Below are positions 12,239-24,590 of a stretch of 64,000 nt of DNA, in pieces; positions within the stretch are counted from its first letter, which is position 1, and each line of letters begins with the position of its first letter. The stretch comes from Ixodes scapularis. Lineage: Eukaryota; Arthropoda; Arachnida; Ixodida; Ixodidae. A program made the position numbers and the translations under genes. Below the pieces are notes generated by a model. It saw only the letters and a program-made list of their open reading frames with translations, was not told the origin of the DNA and made no database searches. The stretch lies in NCBI RefSeq assembly GCF_016920785.2, contig NW_024609930.1, positions 186,001 to 250,000 of the forward strand, given 5' to 3'.

Positions 12239-12587
12239 TGTAGTAATTGTTTGACGGAGAGGCGACAATGTTGGAGGTTCGGTGGTTCAACGATCAGACT
12301 GCTCCTTGGGAGCAGGAGACATACAAAAAGGGCCGGTAGAGCAGCCATCTGATGGATTACCCTGACGAGAGATGAGTAGTTGCCGAGATTCATGGTCAGC
12401 GTCGGCCCTGCCGGCGACAGAGCAGAGGGGATTGACTTCTAGGTTTACGTATAATTATAAAGCAGAACATCAGAACTGTAGAACAAGAACGGCAAAAGAG
12501 GCGCGAGCTCGGGCTTGAGCTTGCTCTCATAATGGAACAAATAATGTCCGTGATAATGCAACAAACTAATAAAAGCCAATTATTACA
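12239..12587 (-). repeat. 3' LTR of the non-autonomous element
   Basis: It begins TGTAGTAATTG and ends AATTATTACA in plus orientation. It aligns along most of its length with 14837-15134 but is about 50 bp longer and clearly diverged. Confidence 0.7.
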
Positions 12588-13769
12588 TTCTTCCTTCGTT
12601 ATTTCTTTTAACAAAACCTCAACACGGACACTAAGGGAGGTAAGGGATCGAAACTTGAAATATCCCCAGAACACTTCAAAATGGGTAAAATATGATCTAT
12701 GATATTCGTAAACGATAGTCACACGCTTGTATTTTCAGCAAAAGGCTATATTTTTTTTCCAACCGACGGATTCTGGCGAGCGCTTCAAAATCCGCCATCG
12801 AGTTGGCGCGATTTGTCTCTGGATATTTGCTCGTGACGTGACGCTCATAACATCATAGGCGCACACACGGCCAAAGGTACCGTATTTATACGATCGTCGT
12901 CACTAGGTGGCGCCAGCTTTATCGTCAACGCATTACAATCCCGCTGAGTGGGAATGCCCGAAGTATGGTGCTCTAAAACTGAGGAATGCACCAAGTGCCG
13001 CTCGGTCCTGCGCGCCGCCATCGGACACGCCGCGCCGTGGCCTTGCTCCTGATGGCCCCGTGAAGTGAGACATTCCAACAAAGCTCGGCCCCAGAAACCA
13101 CCAGGTGGTATTGAAAAATCCTTTTATTTGTTTGAAAATTTGTTGTTTTGTTTGCGTTGACGGACGAAAGACTGCTCTTTGTGAGCTGCTGCCGTAAAAG
13201 AGACCACGTCTACACGAATAAATTGGCGCTAACATTTCGTTTCCGCACCCCTTTAACCCCGAACAAAAACCTACTGGTCTCCCTTTTTTAATACCTTTTT
13301 AATAATAGCTACAGAGAGACTACAATGATAAAAACGTAGGAGCACGACACTTAGGGTCTCAAACACACAAGCAGTCAACGAGAAATTTTATATATTGAAA
13401 AAACTGCATATCTGTGGAAAGTTAGTCCTATTGGAGATATTTGCAGTCGGAGAAAAACGTCGGTTCAACAGCTGCTGTTGAAGTCACAGGCGTTTATGGT
13501 GAAAAAGTTTTCTTAGAAGCAAAGACCGAAGGAGAAACAATTAATTTCGCAACAATGCGATTCACTGAAAGCACACGTCATGAACGGAGAAGATGTCTGC
13601 TCCTTCACGGACAAGCAGCCGTTGATGAAGCTTTGTGGCTGGCGTGCTGGTGCACGCTGGTTCTTCGCCATAGGATATCGAGCGAGGAGGCCAGTGAAGA
13701 CAGCGGCCGTCTTGTAAACGCCTAATTCTCGGAAGGCCAGAGCTGGGCGGTCATCTTGGGTGTTGACTA

Positions 13770-13975
13770 CTGTAAAACCCTTTAATTTCGCGGCCCCTAT
13801 TTTTCGCGAATCGGTCACAGATGACATAATCGCGACCACTAAATTTCGCGAATTCCAGACGCCTGCATTAAAAATCTTAAGGACCGAAATTTTCGCGCGC
13901 CCTTAAATTTCGCGAATTCTTGAATTCGTGAAATTCGCGAAAATTGAGGGCTCGCGAACATTAAGGGTTTTACAG
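13770..13975. mobile_element. 206-bp MITE flanked by TA (Tc1/mariner-like)
   Basis: The terminal inverted repeats read CTGTAAAACCCTTTAA on the left, matched as TTAAGGGTTTTACAG on the right with one base of slippage. The element is flanked by TA on both sides (13768-13769, 13976-13977). The interior is full of TTCGCGAA-type words and has no coding capacity. It sits inside the non-autonomous LTR element, so it inserted later. Confidence 0.75.
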
Positions 13976-14289
13976 TATATTCCATTCACCTCTAAGCTGA
14001 GACTGCGGTGGAACCTAAGTCCTCGTCTGACCAATCATACTTATCTCTTTCGCCACGTGGTCGCACTCCCGCTCATACCCATGCGCATAGAACTGGGTTA
14101 GGTGATGAAAAAAGGGCGGCTGATTATTGGCACGGTGGGGACGTAGTTCCCACTGCAGTTTTAGCTTTGGGGTGAATGGAGTATAAGGCAACATGTCTCA
14201 ATGGAATGAAATTTCGTAAATTCCAATACCGGGTACAGCAGAGTGACTTGCTGAAGCGAAAATATCAGACGGGTTGAAAGGCCGCGTCG

Positions 14290-14800
14290 TGCAGGGCGGA
14301 CGGGTAAAATGAACGACCCCGAGCGTTGGAACACTTTGAAGAACATCAGCGGCTTATTTATTTCCGTGAAAGGACTGAAGGAACACAAGCGTTGGAACAC
14401 TGCAAAGAACCTCAGAAACTTACATACTGCCCTACAAGAAAGCTCGAGGTACAGCTAAGCATTTCTTATGAGTTCTGAAATCGAAAGCATGCAAGCCGCT
14501 CGTCCGCTCCCTTTGTCGTCTCTGCGTATACCAGCGCGCGCGCGCTTCGGGATCTCGGAGGAAATGGCGCAGCGGATAATGGGAGCCCCGTCGACGCGCG
14601 CCAGTCAATCTAACCGAAGGCGCGCGGGAACTATCAGCCATTTTCGCGCTTCCAACTGATGACGTTAGCTCGCTCCATGAGACAGGTAATGCTTTGGCAT
14701 TAAAACTGAACGAGCACGAGCGCAAGAACGTCGTGGAAAACCGCAGGGGCTTTTTTTCTGCCCTGGAAAGGTGTAACAGTCGAAAGAACGGGATGGGCCG
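14290..14800. repeat. diverged direct duplication inside the LTR element
   Basis: The stretch around 14290-14380 and the stretch around 14700-14790 share the same order of words (a GTTGGAACA/GTCGTGGAA-like part, a Phe-rich minus-strand frame, CCTTTC). This suggests an old duplication about 420 bp apart. The similarity is loose. Confidence 0.4.
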
Positions 14801-14836
14801 ACGCATCAAAACGTAGTAGTGGCCGACGCACCAAAA

Positions 14837-15134
14837 TGTAGTGATTCTCTGATGGAGAGGCGACGATGTTGATGGTTCGACGATCAGGCTGCTATTTGGT
14901 GGCAGGAGACATCAAGGAAGGGCCGGTATAGTGGCTCGGTTATGGGGTGCCCTGACTAGACGTGGCAGAGGTGATCGACTTTTAGGTATAGGTTTATTGA
15001 AGCATAGAGCAGAACATCAAAACTGAGGAGCACGAACGGCGAAAAAGACGCGAGTTCAGGCTCCAGCTGGCGCTTATAACAGCGCAAATGGCGCCCTTGA
15101 CGACGTGACAATTTAGTAAAAGCCAATTGCTACA
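14837..15134 (-). repeat. 5' LTR of the non-autonomous element
   Basis: It begins TGTAGTGATTC and ends AATTGCTACA in plus orientation. The minus strand shows TTATAAGCGCC as a possible promoter box and CAATAAACC as a possible polyadenylation signal. The adjoining interior on the minus strand starts TTTTGGTGCGTCGGCC, a possible primer-binding site. Confidence 0.7.
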
Positions 15135-17194
15135 CTGCCACTTATCTGAAACCCGCTACTGAATTGGAAAGTTAACGAGCTATGTACATACAGCTGGGGG
15201 TCACAACACTGACGGGTGCAAACCAGAAATTCAACCAGTCCGAGATTGAGGAAAACAGTACGGGCGACACAGTCACATACCTCTGAGCATGTTTTCCCTG
15301 CCGATCCTCGGTCTCAGTGCTCAATGGTTCAATACGATCGGATATACGACTAGTGGTGTTTTTTTGTGTTTTTCCTTAATAAGCTGCACAATAAAATACG
15401 GCGAAAAGAATATCCTTACCTCATTTCCGCAAATACTCACGTCAAGCCAAGCGTCGATTGTCGACAACCAGTGTTGCTGCTCGCGCTGACGAACATTTTA
15501 TTCCACCAATTTACGCGAATTGCACAACAGATGTGATCTTGGCGGACCATGAAGGATCACAAAAGCTAAAGAAGAACATATTTATAGTATTTCTGTAGTT
15601 GTCTTAGTTACTAACATCATTTACAACCGCCTGAACGCAAATATCGGATTCAAAAGTGACCACCCCCCTTCGTAACCTGCAGAAAAGTGATCATTCCGGT
15701 TGACACTTTGCCCAAAGGCTAGTCATTCGCTTTTTGGTGTAGTCACAGCCCCCAAACGGTACTTTGACTACCCAGGGTGTGATTTTTTTCTTAGAGTGTA
15801 GGCAACGGTGTGGGTATGGGTGGAACTTGCTAGGCTTGGCAATGGTGGGCTTCAAACAATTGGCTGCAATTTGGCCGGCTTAACAGAGCTAGCTAATGAT
15901 GGGCCATCACCTTTCCTCCTCAAAAGAACGAGGACGAAGACGCTGGGCCCTTTTGATTGCATTTCCACTAGGAAGGAATATATGAGAAATTTTACTATAG
16001 TCTATGAATGTAAGCTCTCGGCATTTGATAGCTGTATCTTGAATAGTTTCACGTAGACGTTTTCAAACTATTCACACGACATGGAAGTAATAGCATACCT
16101 TGTAGTGATAACCTAATCGGAACACCAACACCGGGTTAGAATTGGCCCCCTTGACTTAGACGAAGTATAGTCACTAGGCTTTCAAAATTAATTTTTGCTT
16201 CTACACACGGAACTAAAGGCACATTTTGAAGTGTCAGCATTTTGCCTATGTTATTTCTGGCCTGGTTCGTAATTTATATCAAGAATGCAAAAGTAAAACG
16301 CCGTGAATTTTAAAATTAATGATTTACCTTGCTCAAAATGATTGATTGCAATTTTTTCCTCTAGTTTTTTTTTAATTTTGATGCTAAAATACAGTAGAGC
16401 AAATAAATGATTGTAAAGTAACAATATTATGTTAACAATATTTACGTCCCTAATTCCAACATGACACGTTTAATGCAGCGGTGCCACTGAAATAATACAG
16501 TGTTCGATTTATTTTTTTTTAAAGAAAAACTTAAAACAACATGTTTAAAGCGACTTCGCTGACATTTGTTTGTTCGACATTTGAGGGTAAAACGTTAGAA
16601 CCATGCGTTATTTTATTAGATAATTACAAGTTAAATACTGATGTGGGTTTCATACTTCTATACATTATGATTCGTGCTAGGAAGATAAAAATTTTAAATC
16701 TCACACTATCATACTATCATAATAAAGAAGTGTACAATAACTTTTCTAAAATTATTGTCTTAAAGATGTTTTAAAAACCAAAAACTGTTTTTCCTAAAAT
16801 ATCTTTCCTTTTTTAATACATTTTACTTCGAAAATGCCAAAGAAAAAGCTCTCGTTCACTTTTTTGGTCACACCAAAGTGTTGCACTTTCCTAATGTTAA
16901 TATAAAAAAAAGATCTATGAAGCCCATGAAAATATTTTGTTTCACCTGTCTAAATATTTGGTTTAACTATGATTATATTTCAACCTTGAATGCCCAGCAA
17001 CGAAGTGATTACGCTAAAAAAATGTCATTTAACATTTCTGCACTTGTTTTTAAATAAAAACCGTTTTTGCGGATTTAAAGACGGTGACAAAATTTGACAT
17101 ATAATTTTAACATCATACTAATTGTAAATACATTTGAGATTTTTGCAAACATTGGCTGCAGTTGGCAAAACTTAGCCACTATATGCCATGTGTG
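15135..17194. other. AT-rich stretch without a gene; one TIR-like end
   Basis: No coding domain is visible. At about 15775-15800 the sequence GGGTGTGATTTTTTT followed by CTTAGAGTG resembles the right end of the TIR element at 33893-34297, so a related element may end here. Its other end was not found. 16300-17100 is strongly AT-rich. Confidence 0.35.
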
Positions 17195-17690
17195 TTCAAA
17201 TTTCGGAAAGCCATTGCCAGGATATTTTCAATATTTGAGAGCAATTGAATATGACAGATCAATACTGACACGCCTGTGCTGACGTTCTCCAATATCAGAT
17301 GGCCATAGAATATGACTGGTCAATATTAATCAGTTCATATCAACACAGTTCCAACATTGGAAAGCCACTGGCTATGACAGATCAATATTGGCCAGCCTAT
17401 GGCAACAATTTTTAAAATCGGATGACCATTCGATATGGCTGGTCAATATTGGCCGGTTCACACCTACACAATTCTGAAATTGGAAATTGATTGTCTAAGA
17501 CAGGTCAATATTGACGACCCTATGTTTTCTTCTTTTTTCTTTATTCTTTATTCTCTACTATTGGATGGCCCTTGGATATGACTGGTGAAAATTGATCAGT
17601 GTACGCCATCAGATTTCTAATATTGAAAAGCCCTTGGGTATAGAGGGTCAATATTGACCTGGCTATGCCAATTATTGGTAAAAATGCCCC
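17195..17690. repeat. degenerate minisatellite, about 62-bp unit, alternating A/B types
   Basis: About seven to eight units repeat the word GGTCAATATTG or GATCAATATTG at a spacing near 62 bp. Units alternate between an A type (GATGGCCAT...ATATGACTGGTCAATAT) and a B type (GAAAGCCA...CTATGACAGATCAATAT), so the true period is a dimer near 124 bp. One unit is broken by a pyrimidine-rich insert at about 17527-17555. Confidence 0.75.
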
Positions 17691-18332
17691 AATTGGATCA
17701 TCATTGGCCTACTGTTTGGCACTTCATTTCAACGCTGGCCCAACATTTGCGCGCTGCCTTGGTGGTCTTGTGCATAAGCACGGCGATGAGTCTGGTAAAA
17801 AGCCCTCCCGATTGACGCTAGAAGTCGACTGACTTCACAAATAGGATCCTTGGGAAATATGTGAAGCCCACTAACATTGCAGCCAAACTAGCGCTGCAGC
17901 TTCCTGCGCACAACGTACACTTGTCGCGATTGTTCTTATGTTTAATAAAATTATTTGTCCACCCGACGACGACACAGTGATAGCAGCAGACTGCTGTAGA
18001 TTTTTAGAAATTGTTACACGGTAAAAAGAATCACTCGAAAGTTACTCATGAACGACGTCCGTCTTTAAGCCTTTTCACCAATACACTTAGCTGTTGCTGC
18101 CCAGTGTCAGCGGGCCATCCAAAATGCACCGGGTCGAGGGTGCGACTCTTGCGCACTGGTGTGCAACTCTGCAAATAATCTGTGGAAAATTTCCCTGTAA
18201 TGGTTTTTGTACGTGAAATATTCTTGGTTTAACGATAGTGGTGTAAAACCACTAGTGCCGAACCAAGTGTTTTGTGGATTTAGGGGGAGTTTGTATAAGT
18301 TAAAATTAGAGCTAGAGCTAAATGGAGTTAAT
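17691..18332. other. no supported gene
   Basis: Unique-looking sequence between the minisatellite and the LINE fragment, with no domain or repeat seen. Confidence 0.35.
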
Positions 18333-19008
18333 ATAATAATAATAATAATCTTTATTTTTTGTGCCCCAAAACAACCCGAAGGTCTTCACTTTGGCGCACC
18401 AGTCAATGCTAAAATCGAACAGAAACAATGTAACACAATAAAAGCAAAGTAAAGCACAACACAAAAGTGTGGTGGACGCGCTTCCAAGTGCTTGCGAAAA
18501 ACAGACATATCACTGAATATATTAATATTTGTATCATTAAGGCGAATATATAACGGTTGTATACGTGACAGGGGCGAGGATCTACACATGGTATTGACGT
18601 AAAACGCAGTATGGTTCCTAGTTAACCGAGAAGGGACATGAATGTTAATTCTGGATAAAAGCATATCGCTATCTATCATCCCATTTACTATCTTACGTAG
18701 AAAAATTAAGTCAGGCTCGGTCCTTCTTTAGGACAATTGACTCAGAGAAATCTTATCAACGAGGAAGTAATATTCATAATAAAAGCGACGTTGAAAATAG
18801 TGGTCATAGACAATACGTACGAAACGCTTTTGCACAGTTTCAATATTCGCTGACTGCGTTTCAGATATTGAGTTCCATGCTACAGATGAGCATTCAAGCC
18901 GTGACCTTACTAGACAGCAAAATAAGCGAATAATGGAGGCTGGGTTTTTAAACTGCTGCTCGATGCCAGATATCAGTCCCAGCATTTTAGTGGCTTTGCT
19001 AACAATAA
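18333..19008 (-). mobile_element. 5'-truncated LINE (family 2), 3' end
   Basis: An (AAT)n tail at 18333-18349 is followed by a 3' region and the C-terminal part of a LINE ORF2 on the minus strand. FKNPASIIRLFCCLVRSRLE and SVAWNSISETQSANIETVQK (18985-18728) match the same region of the two family-2 copies at 50-53 kb (TLYSALCRPHTEYASVVWNG and the like). A second open stretch (18679-18386) carries the extreme C-terminus. The element is truncated upstream of this, as is usual for LINE insertions. Confidence 0.8.
18361..18399 (-). other. candidate 3' stem-loop of family 2 (diverged copy)
   Basis: GTGC at the left and GCAC at the right enclose the family-2 signature ACAACCCGAAGGTCTT next to the AAT tail. 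Confidence 0.45.
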
Positions 19009-20571
19009 GAAAGAAAGGTAAGGAAGGGCGGACGGTTCTAGTAGACGCGTACTAGACGACGGGGATGTTGCCAGGAAATTGGGTCCAGGAGAGACAAGTT
19101 TGAAGTACACAACTGCTATAACTCCTCGGCCGATTCTTGACGATGAGGCAACTGTATGATATCTCTGTGCGGGTCAGATGAAGTTACGGTTGCCGTCGTG
19201 ACTGTAAGCTTTTTGCCTTGCGCATCTCCGCGTCCCTCGCAGAGCGCGTCAATACGTTCTTCGAACGGCTTTGTGGTGTTAGCGTTCGAGGAAAGCGCTG
19301 TCAGGGCGTAGCGTGTCGTACTCGTATCTGACATACTTTCTTCATTTTTCTATGGAACGACAGAACCGTGTAGCGTCGATTGCTACAAACTCATACAAAA
19401 CAGAACATAAACAATCTAACATTGAGTTGAGGTGTCGTTTTATAAGATCCGAAATCTCTATGTGCCACTTAAGCAAACGCCAAGCTTCCCCTCTCACTCC
19501 TGCATGTGAATCGCGTGCTCCCGTTGAGTGCTAATTGATGTGAGCGAAGAGTCAAACATAAGCCAAACGAGACTGCGGAAACAAAAAAAAAAAACAAAGC
19601 ATCCTCCGCGCGTGCAAAAAAAAAAAAAAAAAGAAAAAAATATGGCAAGTGTGACACCGTCGCTTGCGACTGAAATATCACGAACAGAAAACACAAAATG
19701 CGCGAGTACACGAGGTCTCGATGAACATCGCAAGGGCCTGCACCGGCGTAACGCAAGTGGGGACTCTGCAGAGTGCAGACCCAGAGAGCGGTGTGCAAGC
19801 ACCGGGAGAAGCACCGGAGCAGGGTTCTGGTTGACGCCCTGCTTCCGTCGTCCTCTCTCTCTTCTACCTCGGCGTGGCCGGAGAAGCTGCCGCGGTCGAT
19901 GGCCTCTTAGAAGACCGGGACCCTGCCGCTCGTAGTGTCTGTTGCCCTACGGTGTAGGCACATAAACAAGCGGGGCTATAATGCGTTTACGACACGAAAT
20001 CAGTTACCGCTCGGATCGAGTACAGCCTAAAGGAACTGATGAATTAAATACGTTTGCGTTAAATTATCCAGTATTGCCACACAATGTTTGTTCTTTTGTA
20101 TGTTGTATCCCATTATATGGCGTTACTTTTTTGAAGGACTTTTTTTTTTTGGCTACCAGAAGCATATAATTAATATTACCTGCAGACCGAAATCTCCCAT
20201 AAAAAAGACTACCATAGAGCCCTGATGAAAATCATCAGAAAGCAATAAATCAACTCCTTTTAGAACTACATAGGGTAAACTTATTATTTTATCACGTTAA
20301 AAAGCGCTCAATTTGGACGCGTTTTTACGTTTCGAATTTCTATCGGAGCGCACCTTTGCGCGGTCGGTCTTTCCATCTGGTGGCCAAAGAGCCCAACGCG
20401 CGTGTGCCATAGATTCATCTTGCAAGCTCCGCGCCATACTTTCATCCTGCAGCCTCGGCAGGACTGCTGGCTCAGTGATGCTTTCGCGTTTCTATTATAG
20501 GAAACCCAAAGCATGAAACCTCGCTATAAGGTTTCATGTCATATGTCATAAGCAACTTGTTTTATGTCATA
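19009..20571. other. no supported gene
   Basis: Contains A-rich runs (19580-19640) with overlapping open frames on both strands that I could not assign. A TCATAAGCAACTTG word is tandemly repeated at about 20546-20580, next to the following element. Confidence 0.35.
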
Positions 20572-21012
20572 AGCAACTTGCAATGCTTTTTGCTCTGGCG
20601 GTACCTAGCGACTGTAGCAAGAAACATTGGTTGTTCCTGCAAGCGGTGGCTGAGCTTTTCAAACTTGAGCTATTACTCTGGTGGCGCCGCTTAGCCTATT
20701 ATCTGAAGCAATAAATGCTGAGTAGCCAGGTAACTGTGACCGCATAACTTGCCAGTACGGCGGAAACTACGTCCCTGGCGGACCAATTGGAACTTGCCAA
20801 CGTATCACCAGAGAGGGCTTTTGCTCCGAACAAGTGTCAGGCTTTTCGCTGCGTCCTGCTTCAATTTGTGTGCGTTGCCCTGGTATACATAGCGCGTATC
20901 GAAGCCGTCCGCACGCAATGTGGGGCTTATTGTTCACCCGTTGCCAAGTTACGATATAGGGTATAACCGTGGGCTCTGATTCTGCCGGCGCCGCCTGGCA
21001 GTTGACGGGTGG
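20572..21012. mobile_element. 0.44-kb non-autonomous element, copy 1
   Basis: This block is collinear with the reverse complement of 35591-36036 over its whole length. Shared words include CTCTGGTGGCGCCG, GGCGGACCAAT, AAGTGTCAGGCTTTTCGCTG and TTGCCAAGTTAC. The second copy is precisely bounded inside a hAT element, which proves mobility and sets the ends here. The terminal repeats are weak and no coding capacity is seen. Confidence 0.75.
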
Positions 21013-21995
21013 CTATAATCATGATCCGTTTCACGCGAAGTATGTTCCACCAGTGCTACGATCGAATGGCACCAATCAAGTCTCGCCAAAAGGGAATCGT
21101 CACTATGCTCATCTTTATTGTTCGTTTTCTATCACAAAAAGTCAACAATCATGCGCACACTGTGGCAGGTTTGCCTCGCTGCATGCCCATCCGGGAGGAA
21201 TAACACGAAGCCGGGGTTTCCACAACAAGAAACTACATTTATTACAGTAACAGGAATGTTTTGTTAGTATTAAAGTATAACAATGGCCGTAGCGTTCGAC
21301 CTACAGGTCTCCGTGTCCTCGGCCCGTCTACCCTTTTAGAAGCTTTATTGCCTATTTTTCATGGGCTGTTGCGCGCTTCGGACCGTGTCCACTTTGGGCG
21401 GTCGGCAGCAGCCCCTTGGCGTGGTGGCAAACCCTCGTTACCACAAAAAAAAGGAAGAAAAGTAGATCATGGCGTATTTAGTGAGCGTGACGGCTTTATT
21501 TGATAATGGCAAACGATCAAAGAAAACGAGCGTCGTAGTAATGCATTTTTTTGGGCCGCTTCATTTGCTCCCTCGAACCGGTAGCACTGACTGCTCTCGG
21601 ACTTGATGCGAAACGGAGTATAGGTTCTTTCTGCTTGCGGCTCCCATCTCAGTACATGTTTAAACGGGTAAGCAAAAATGCCGTCAAAATATGAACTGAG
21701 TCGGGTTTGTGCACTAGTTGCAAGTACCGCTTCGAAACGAAGTTTAAATATCCTACAGCTCCAGGGAAACGGAGAAGAAGTGGCTGCAAGGAAGGAAATA
21801 TTTCTTTTTCTATTTGTCAGTGCTGTTGTTTTGTGGGATTATTTATTCCCCCAAACAAACAACGTACGTCCTGTCAAAGAAAATTCTGCCGCCTCGAGAT
21901 TTGTTTAGAAAAAACGAGCTCGGTTAGATAAGGTGACAGTGGGATAATGATAGAAGTGGACACTAGACATATTGCCAGCGGGAACAAATTAAAGT

Positions 21996-21997
<2 letters not shown>

Positions 21998-22067
<70 letters not shown>
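21998..22067. repeat. (TA)n microsatellite, about 70 bp
   Basis: Uninterrupted TA dinucleotides, followed by imperfect TTTATA repeats to about 22088. Confidence 0.95.
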
Positions 22068-22074
<7 letters not shown>

Positions 22075-22761
22075 TTATATTTATTTTTATGCCGAAATTG
22101 CTAATAGACTGTCGATAGCATATTATAGCAGTACACCGTCTTTTAATGAGTAATTGTTTCCCCGTTAATCTGCATAGGAACTACAGTGGAAATTTAAAGA
22201 TTATTTTTTATTGATATTCCTGAAGTCTTATTTTACAATTAAAACCGAGTCGCATAATCAACTGACACAACTGTCACCTTCCCGCGACCTAGAAAGGACA
22301 TTCGTTTTAGAGTTACGGCAACACAAATGTTTCTTTCTAACTCTACATGTATAAACATATTTGTATAGACAAGTATTAAGACACTTGGTAACTGTGTCTG
22401 CCGTTCAGAGTTCTCATATATAAAGCCAGTTCACATAATGCTCCGACCTAACGTTTTGTTTCCCGTGGACGTCCCACAGCCTGTGTTGAAGCATTACCGT
22501 AATTTAACGATTTTTTTTTTAAATTTTAGAGTAAGAATGTAAACATCACATGTATGTAAACATATCCCAGTTTTTTGTGCTTCACAACCTAATGTATCAC
22601 ATCTCATTCGTTGTGCGCATTAACCCCTGTATGCACATATTTGAAGTAGGTGGATAGCAGATACGTGCCGCTTTGCTTTGTTGGTTACAAGCCGAGCCAC
22701 GGACGCAAACGTGCGTAGGGTTCTCTCAAACATAATATGGCATTTTAAAGTAAAAAACAAA

Positions 22762-22785
22762 TATATATATATATATATATATATA
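22762..22785. repeat. (AT)n microsatellite
   Basis: About 24 bp of uninterrupted AT dinucleotides. Confidence 0.9.
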
Positions 22786-24367
22786 ATCTCCAGCAGGCGG
22801 TACTGGGGTTCTCGTTCTCCATGGGTAATAGATGTTAGGCATTCTGACGCTCCCAATAACTCGGTTTTGTGCTTTATAGCTGATCTGTCTCACCATATTT
22901 CACATATCCAGGCCCAACATAGCCGCCGGCGAATCGTGTTGAATGTTTGGAATTCCAACGAAACGTGGTAGCTCTCCGTCTATTACTCAAACACTGACCC
23001 ACACCATCATTCTTTCTCCAACTCGGTGCCGGATTTGCCATCGAGTTACCTTTAACACCGTCTTTCACGCAACTATATACAAGATTCCGTTCGAAAGTAT
23101 GTCGATCAGAAAAAGTAATACCGAGCTTCCGAGTGTCTCGAAGCGCTCCGCCGTGTTTGCGTTTCTCGAAGGACCCAAGAGAGTTGCTTGTGCTCACGCT
23201 AAAATATGCTCGCTGCTCGGGCGTCGGGCGACGTCTGCCCCTTTGGCGTGCGGAGCTCGTCTGCCATATACGTTTGAGAGCTGTCAACGGATGCCGAGAG
23301 AAAAGCCTCGTATTTCTGTGGTACGAAGCGAAGCGGACGAGCTTAGAGTGCCTCGAGCAATTCGAGTGGCAGCGACATTCAATTCCTCGCCGGAGTGGAT
23401 CAGAAATATCATTCAAACAGCGGCCAAATGAACACACGGCAGCTGAATCACCGGGCTGTGGTGTCGCGCCGTAGTTGGCCGGGGTGTTTTTGAACTACGG
23501 CGGCTGCAGAGTTTGTTTTGCTGTAAATATGCGCCGAAAGTTGACGCGAACCGTGTTTGGGAAACAACGCGCTTTTTTGTGCCATAAATAAAATGTTTGT
23601 GAAGCTTATTAACGTGTTATTGTTTTGTTTTATGTTTAGTGTGAACGTCTAACACAACAAAATATGCACGAGGTGGTGACTTGAAGACAAGTTTTTGTTT
23701 GTAACTATCACAAGGTGTTAGCAGTTGCTGTGCATGTTGTCGGGGGCCTTCCCGCTTTGCTTCGATGGGGCTGTCGTTATTCAGATGAATAAAATAGGTG
23801 CTACGTTTTGATAAAACTTATTTCCGCATAATGAGACCCGCCAAACATTATTTTTGTTGGCTATTTACCTTTACTTTGTTTCACCTCAAGTGCGATCGTA
23901 GCAGACAATACAAGAGCGAGCGCTTGGTTTTCAGTGTCCTTTCCAAGTATGATTGCTCGTGCAGTACAGCAATCCTTGAGGGCAACGTGTCCGTGTTTGC
24001 AGTTTCGCCTTAGTTTTCACATAGTGTGAAACAAACTGTTCGTATACGTATGTGAATGGTTAGAAAAAAATTTGAATTCGCAAATTGAGGTTTCACTGAA
24101 ATGAAATGAAAGAAACTCAAATATTAGGACGTATCAGAATTTTGGCATGCGTTCAATTTTTCTTTTATAAACGTACGTAATATACCGGCTGTTTTACCTC
24201 AAGTCTTATTATATACTTAATATAAGAAAAAAAAAAGCGGTGAAAGATAATCTGATGTGTTTTTTGCAGATGAGATATATATGTGGTCCCGCACACATCG
24301 ACATCCCGTGGCTCCTAAGAGAACATTTCTCCGCTAGACTAGATCGCTTCCCGACGCTTCGGGTTAC

Positions 24368-24503
24368 GTTACCCGGCTCATGTTCAGCGTCGTCGGCAGT
24401 TCTAATTGGAACATATGGCTCCAATTAGAGCTGCCGTTACCCGACTCAGGTAAAGCGTCGTCGGCAATTCTAATTGGAGCATATGGTTCCAATTAGAATC
24501 TTG
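24368..24503. repeat. two tandem 68-bp units, each with a palindrome
   Basis: Units start GTTACCCGGCTC (24368) and GTTACCCGACTC (24436). Each holds TCTAATTGGA and its reverse complement TCCAATTAGA around CATATGG. They differ at a handful of bases. Confidence 0.85.
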
Positions 24504-24527
24504 CTGAGCGTCATCGATAATCAGTAA

Positions 24528-24590
24528 CCACGCCCCCCCCCCCTCCCCCAAATCTTTAGAGAGATTTGGGGGGGGGGGGGGGGGGCGTGG
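24528..24590. repeat. long C/G-run hairpin
   Basis: CCACG, then a C run with one T, then AAATCT (to 24555) is answered, after the loop TTAGAG, by AGATTT, a long G run and CGTGG. The stem is about 28 bp and could form a very stable hairpin or quadruplex structure. Confidence 0.9.

Larger units (their letters stand above)
12239..15134 (-). mobile_element. non-autonomous LTR retrotransposon (no pol)
   Basis: Two directly repeated, diverged blocks (12239-12587 and 14837-15134) both run TG to CA. The outer flanks carry a matching 5-bp duplication, CTGCC (12234-12238 and 15135-15139). On the minus strand a purine tract, CGAAGGAAGAA, directly precedes the 12239-12587 block, as a polypurine tract precedes a 3' LTR. 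AATAAA and a TATA-like TTATAAG also lie in minus orientation in the 14837-15134 block. The 2.25-kb interior has no RT, integrase or gag motif. The LTRs differ at many positions, so the insertion is old. Confidence 0.72.
21013..24367. other. no supported gene; microsatellites inside
   Basis: Holds two AT microsatellites. Around 22874-23437 overlapping open frames on both strands (187 and 162 codons) lie in a GC-richer block. No domain is recognisable and codons look random on both strands. Confidence 0.35.

Noticed and set aside
22874..23437. 187-codon minus and 162-codon plus overlapping frames
   Set aside because: Both strands are open over the same GC-richer block and neither shows a motif. 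Treated as chance.
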